From assembly GCA_030066195.1 (NCBI GenBank), contig JASJCB010000079.1, positions 1-51,046 of the forward strand: a DNA stretch of 51,046 nucleotides, written 5' to 3'. The notes beneath the pieces are model-generated. The model did not search any database. It saw only the letters and a program-made list of their open reading frames with translations, and was not told the DNA's origin. Made by a program: the position numbers and the translations under genes. The stretch's first letter is position 1. Each line of letters begins with the position of its first letter. The stretch is from Acidobacteriota bacterium. Its GTDB lineage: Bacteria; Acidobacteriota; Holophagae; Acanthopleuribacterales; Acanthopleuribacteraceae. Below are positions 48,322-51,046 of this stretch, one piece after another.

Positions 48322-50133
48322 TCATTTTCCGCCGTGCTTAAAATGCGCGATCAGTTGTTCAAGAGTTCTTGCACTACTTGTAAGCGTATGAGCCTGGTCT
48401 TGAATATCTTTGGAGCTATTTACCGTCTGTTGCGCCGCCTCGCTCACTTCCTGCAGATGTTCCGTCACCGATTGGGTGGCATCGGCCACTTCCCTTGTCG
48501 AATGGGAAATACCTCCAACCGAGGAGGCCATGATCCCGCAGTTCGTGGACACCCGGCCCACAATTTCCATGGTCGCATTCAACTCGTTCAACACATCCCC
48601 TAATTGCTGTGCGGTTTCTGTAGTGGACCCTGAAATCGTGGCAATACGCTTCTTCTGTTCGGTCAGGGCAACTGTCATGGTTTGGGTATCTTGTTCCACC
48701 TTTTCAATGGGTTCCAACAGGCTGTTCACCGAAGAGACCGCTTCCCTGATTTGCTGTTGCATTTGTTCAATTTGCAGGGTTATGTCGCCGGCCGCGTTGG
48801 ACGTTTGATCCGCAAGATTTTTGACTTCGTCGGCGACCACTCCAAACCCTCGGCCCGCTGAACCCGCTCGCGATGCTTCAATGGCCGCGTTCAAAGCCAG
48901 CAGATTGATCTGGTCGCCGATCTTTCCGATAAAACTAATGATCTTGTCAATTGAAAGCGCATTCCGCTGTAACGTCTCCATGATGACTTCGATATCGTTC
49001 GCGCGACCCGACAGGTGTCTCGCCGTCTCTGCAGTATGGTCGATGTGTTTGGTTGTGTCGGCGACGGTACTGTTCATTTCGTCCAACTCATGCGCTACTC
49101 TATCGGCACGTTCAGCGGCCCGGCGGGTGTGCTTGCAAACACTGTCGATGTGCTTGCTCATGCTGACGGCGGCCTGATTGGTTTCCGAAACCTGAGATTG
49201 GGTTTCCGTTGAAGCTTGAGCGGCATGCTCCATTTTTCCAAAGATAATTCCCGTCGTTTCAATGGTGGAATCCAGTTTCCGGGACATATTCGTTGCACCT
49301 TGCAACATGGTCGCGGAAGTACTCTCCCAAGTCCCCGCGGAATGAATGAGCTGGTTGATGATTTCGGCCACCCTGCCTACCAGCCCGCCGATTTGACGCA
49401 AAAGGTGATTGACACCGCCGGCCAGCTCACCCAACTCGTTATCGGAAACTTTGTCCAGCCGTGTATCCAAGTCGAGCGTTCGACTCAACACGGTGATCTT
49501 TTTGATATTAGCCAAAATGGGACCAACGATGCGGTTCCCAAGGAACAGTGCAACCAATATGGTGAAGGTCATGATGATGAACATGATCAGCGCGGTTTTT
49601 CGGAAAGCCTCACCCCAAACGCCTCGCAACTCATCGATTGAAAAGATAGCCGACAGGTGACCACCGTTCTTTATGTTCAGGTCCTGTTTGATGATCAGGT
49701 AGCCGGCGTCCTTGTCCAACAAATCCCGGTCCGGTTGTAATTGCCCGCTCGTTTCCAGTTGGTCTTTCAAATCCTTTTTTTCTATGCCCTCTTTAATGTA
49801 GGTAAAGGTCACCGGCTTTGGAGGGATGGCATCGAAGAAATCGGTTTTAGGGCTGCCTTCACTGGTCCCGGCCATCTCCAGGTACAGGAGATTGGTGTTT
49901 ATTTTGTACAGGTCCAGGGCCGCGTTGCTTTTGAGGTTCATGAGGTTGGCCCCATTGATACTGGTCGCGGCCAGGGAGTAGATAGGTTGTAACGAAACCA
50001 GACTCTTTTCGCGTAGGTGAGTTTCCTTTTCCGCTACAAGGGTAAAGGCCTGAACTGTTGTCAGGGAAAGCAGGGACGCGACCAGAGTTACAGTCATGGC
50101 TATGAAGATCTGGGTTCGGATACCGTTTTTCAT
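48322..50133 (-). CDS. methyl-accepting chemotaxis protein
   Basis: A 603-residue transmembrane chemoreceptor. A first helix (about 8-30) and a second (about 180-202, ALIMFIIMTFTILVALFLG) enclose a periplasmic sensor of about 150 residues. HAMP follows (about 203-255), then a long helical signalling domain with the conserved tip IGKIGDQINLLALNAAIEASRAG and GFGVVADEVKNLADQT. The sensor has a weak ...GYLIIKQDL... core but no family I can name. It lies 30 bases after the cytochrome gene, so it is probably co-transcribed with it. No che genes are in the window. Confidence 0.93.
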   Translation of the reverse strand: MKNGIRTQIFIAMTVTLVASLLSLTTVQAFTLVAEKETHLREKSLVSLQPIYSLAATSINGANLMNLKSNAALDLYKINTNLLYLEMAGTSEGSPKTDFFDAIPPKPVTFTYIKEGIEKKDLKDQLETSGQLQPDRDLLDKDAGYLIIKQDLNIKNGGHLSAIFSIDELRGVWGEAFRKTALIMFIIMTFTILVALFLGNRIVGPILANIKKITVLSRTLDLDTRLDKVSDNELGELAGGVNHLLRQIGGLVGRVAEIINQLIHSAGTWESTSATMLQGATNMSRKLDSTIETTGIIFGKMEHAAQASTETQSQVSETNQAAVSMSKHIDSVCKHTRRAAERADRVAHELDEMNSTVADTTKHIDHTAETARHLSGRANDIEVIMETLQRNALSIDKIISFIGKIGDQINLLALNAAIEASRAGSAGRGFGVVADEVKNLADQTSNAAGDITLQIEQMQQQIREAVSSVNSLLEPIEKVEQDTQTMTVALTEQKKRIATISGSTTETAQQLGDVLNELNATMEIVGRVSTNCGIMASSVGGISHSTREVADATQSVTEHLQEVSEAAQQTVNSSKDIQDQAHTLTSSARTLEQLIAHFKHGGK

Positions 50134-50163
50134 GAAGGGCCCTGTTCGATTTGACCGAACTGC

Positions 50164-50685
50164 CTACCTGGCTACGCCGCACTGGCCGTTTATACAAAAG
50201 GCCTGGTAACCCGTATGGCAGTTGGCGCAAACTTCGTGGCTCAATGGACCGGACGGAGTCATCAGGTCCTTGCCGTCCTCGCTGTAAACACCATAGACGG
50301 GCTTTGTGTCGATGTGACCGGTGACGAGAAAAACTTTAAGCTCTTCCAGGTGAAGGATCAGGTTGGTACCGTCGGCAAAATTCCCGGACCTTTCCTTGTA
50401 GGTGCCCTGCATGGATGGACGGACCCTCACCGAGACCTTGCCGGGCCCTTCAGGCCGCAAACCGCAATAGGTCGCCACGGTAGCCTGGTAGATTTGGGGT
50501 AGGTGGCCCACATCCGCGTCGCAGCCCGGCAATCCACCGACTTTCACCAATGGTGTCGTAACCAGAGACCAGTTTTTCCAATCATTTGGAAACGGAGTTT
50601 TTGAGCCGCTGGCCCAATTGGCCAAGACCCCAAGGCAGGTTAAGATGAGTAGCGATGCAAGACTGACCAAGGTAGTTGCTTTCAT
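50164..50685 (-). CDS. exported c-type cytochrome, P460-like
   Basis: A 173-residue protein with a signal peptide (LVSLASLLILTCLGVLANWASG). One haem c site C153-A-N-C156-H157 (EVCANCHTGYQAFC) lies near the C-terminus. The middle (NFADGTNLILHLEEL, then KPVYGVYSEDGKDL) resembles the cytochrome P460 beta fold, where the CxxCH is also C-terminal. P460 proteins oxidise hydroxylamine or bind NO; a sensor role is possible. I cannot see whether the Lys cross-link residue is kept. TGAGGAGG precedes ATG 50685. It is directly followed by the chemoreceptor gene. Confidence 0.7.
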   Translation of the reverse strand: MKATTLVSLASLLILTCLGVLANWASGSKTPFPNDWKNWSLVTTPLVKVGGLPGCDADVGHLPQIYQATVATYCGLRPEGPGKVSVRVRPSMQGTYKERSGNFADGTNLILHLEELKVFLVTGHIDTKPVYGVYSEDGKDLMTPSGPLSHEVCANCHTGYQAFCINGQCGVAR

Positions 50686-50966
50686 AAAGACCTCCTCAAT
50701 TGGAACACTCTTGGATTAATCACTGAATCAAACATATGAACCATCGGATCAATTTTCAAAATCATAAATATTTGAGGCCTAAATTATTTTTGGAACCCGC
50801 GGTTCCGGCAGATACCGAAACAGAACCCGAATTCCGGCAAGAACATTTTTCAAAAAAAGTGTGAGCCGGTTGGAACCCGTTTCGCGCTTATTGGGCAACA
50901 CGGCGGGAGACACCGGGTGTAATTGAAAGTGGGGGTAAGGGCATAGAAAATTGAAGTGAGCATGAT
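50686..50966. other. intergenic, promoter region and possible IS end
   Basis: The left part is very A/T-rich and must hold the promoter of the cytochrome-chemoreceptor unit; no sigma-54 or sigma-28 box is recognised. Toward the right, an ACACCCGGTGTCTCCCGCC segment (minus strand, about 50904-50922) precedes the probable transposase 3' end and may be near an insertion-sequence end. Confidence 0.35.
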
Positions 50967-51046
50967 TTATGCGACGCGTAGACCCTCCCAGTAGTTATCC
51001 CATTGACCGTTAGCACGGATGAGGCGTAATGCGATCACTTTGTTGG
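50967..51046 (-). CDS. 3' end of a probable transposase (partial)
   Basis: On the minus strand the last bases read NKVIALRLIRANGQWDNYW, then EGLRVA and stop at 50967. The ALRLIRANGQWDNYW ending is like the C-terminus of IS-element transposases (ISKra4-like style), but only 25 residues are visible. The start is outside the window. If right, an insertion sequence borders this region. Confidence 0.45.
   Translation of the reverse strand, partial: NKVIALRLIRANGQWDNYWEGLRVA

Overview
The window is about 51 kb of bacterial chromosome. It is moderately GC-rich and densely coded on both strands, with one visibly AT-richer stretch at about 5.87-9.9 kb. No rRNA, tRNA or CRISPR array was recognised. 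Several traits suggest a motile, multi-regulated Gram-negative: a flagellin behind a near-perfect sigma-54 promoter, a minor-pilin operon, a receiver-Ser/Thr-kinase fusion, an ECF sigma factor of the ECF_sub/Sig-70_X6 type, 6-bladed beta-propeller lipo/exoproteins, secreted nucleases and metallopeptidases, and many c-type or redox proteins. Acidobacteriota (Holophagae-like) would fit, but that is an inference from gene style and not from a marker gene.

Layout. 1-2.9 kb: tail of an unknown gene with a strong terminator, a YccU-like CoA-binding protein, a DUF4287/DUF5655 protein, a membrane-anchored methyltransferase and pyrR. 3.0-5.8 kb: trkA-trkH potassium uptake operon. 5.8-9.9 kb: AT-rich island with a sigma-70 promoter, small ORFs, a secreted protein broken by a one-base frameshift, and a membrane pentapeptide-repeat protein also broken near its end. 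9.9-13.96 kb: anmK, a holin-like membrane protein, and a minus-strand block with a degenerate receiver, a small protein, a free FlhB C-terminal domain and a free ThrRS editing domain, then flagellin. 14.4-19.7 kb: GMC/cholesterol-oxidase-like enzyme, YeaR/TehB-like cupin, FmdB zinc ribbon, Mut7-C RNase and a beta-propeller protein. 20-22.7 kb: IclR regulator, Hpt protein with a sigma-28-like promoter, receiver-Hpt protein and a small membrane protein. 23-28.2 kb: a minor-pilin operon carrying a GxxExxY-family gene, a convergent receiver-kinase fusion, and a membrane-anchored S12-family pseudo-hydrolase.

28.8-31.2 kb holds what I consider the most interesting unit: a protein whose ATP-grasp motifs appear in circularly permuted order, translationally coupled to an AstE/aspartoacylase-type zinc hydrolase. 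31.4-33.6 kb: a palindromic array with 42-bp period, guaA, and a second direct repeat with a long hairpin. 34-38.2 kb: ECF sigma factor, PBP4-type D-Ala-D-Ala carboxypeptidase, sodium:solute symporter and a small membrane protein. 38.3-42.4 kb: nitrilase and a 977-aa DUF2339 membrane protein. 42.8-50.7 kb: secreted M23 peptidase, secreted endonuclease I with lamin-tail-like domains, and a two-gene unit of a chemoreceptor with a P460-like c-type cytochrome. The right edge enters the 3' end of a probable transposase.

Themes. Cell-wall turnover and recycling (anmK, PBP4, M23), surface motility and its signalling (flagellin, pilins, Hpt/receiver proteins, chemoreceptor), and nucleotide metabolism (pyrR, guaA) recur. 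Assignments rest on motif recognition by eye; no database or folding program was run.
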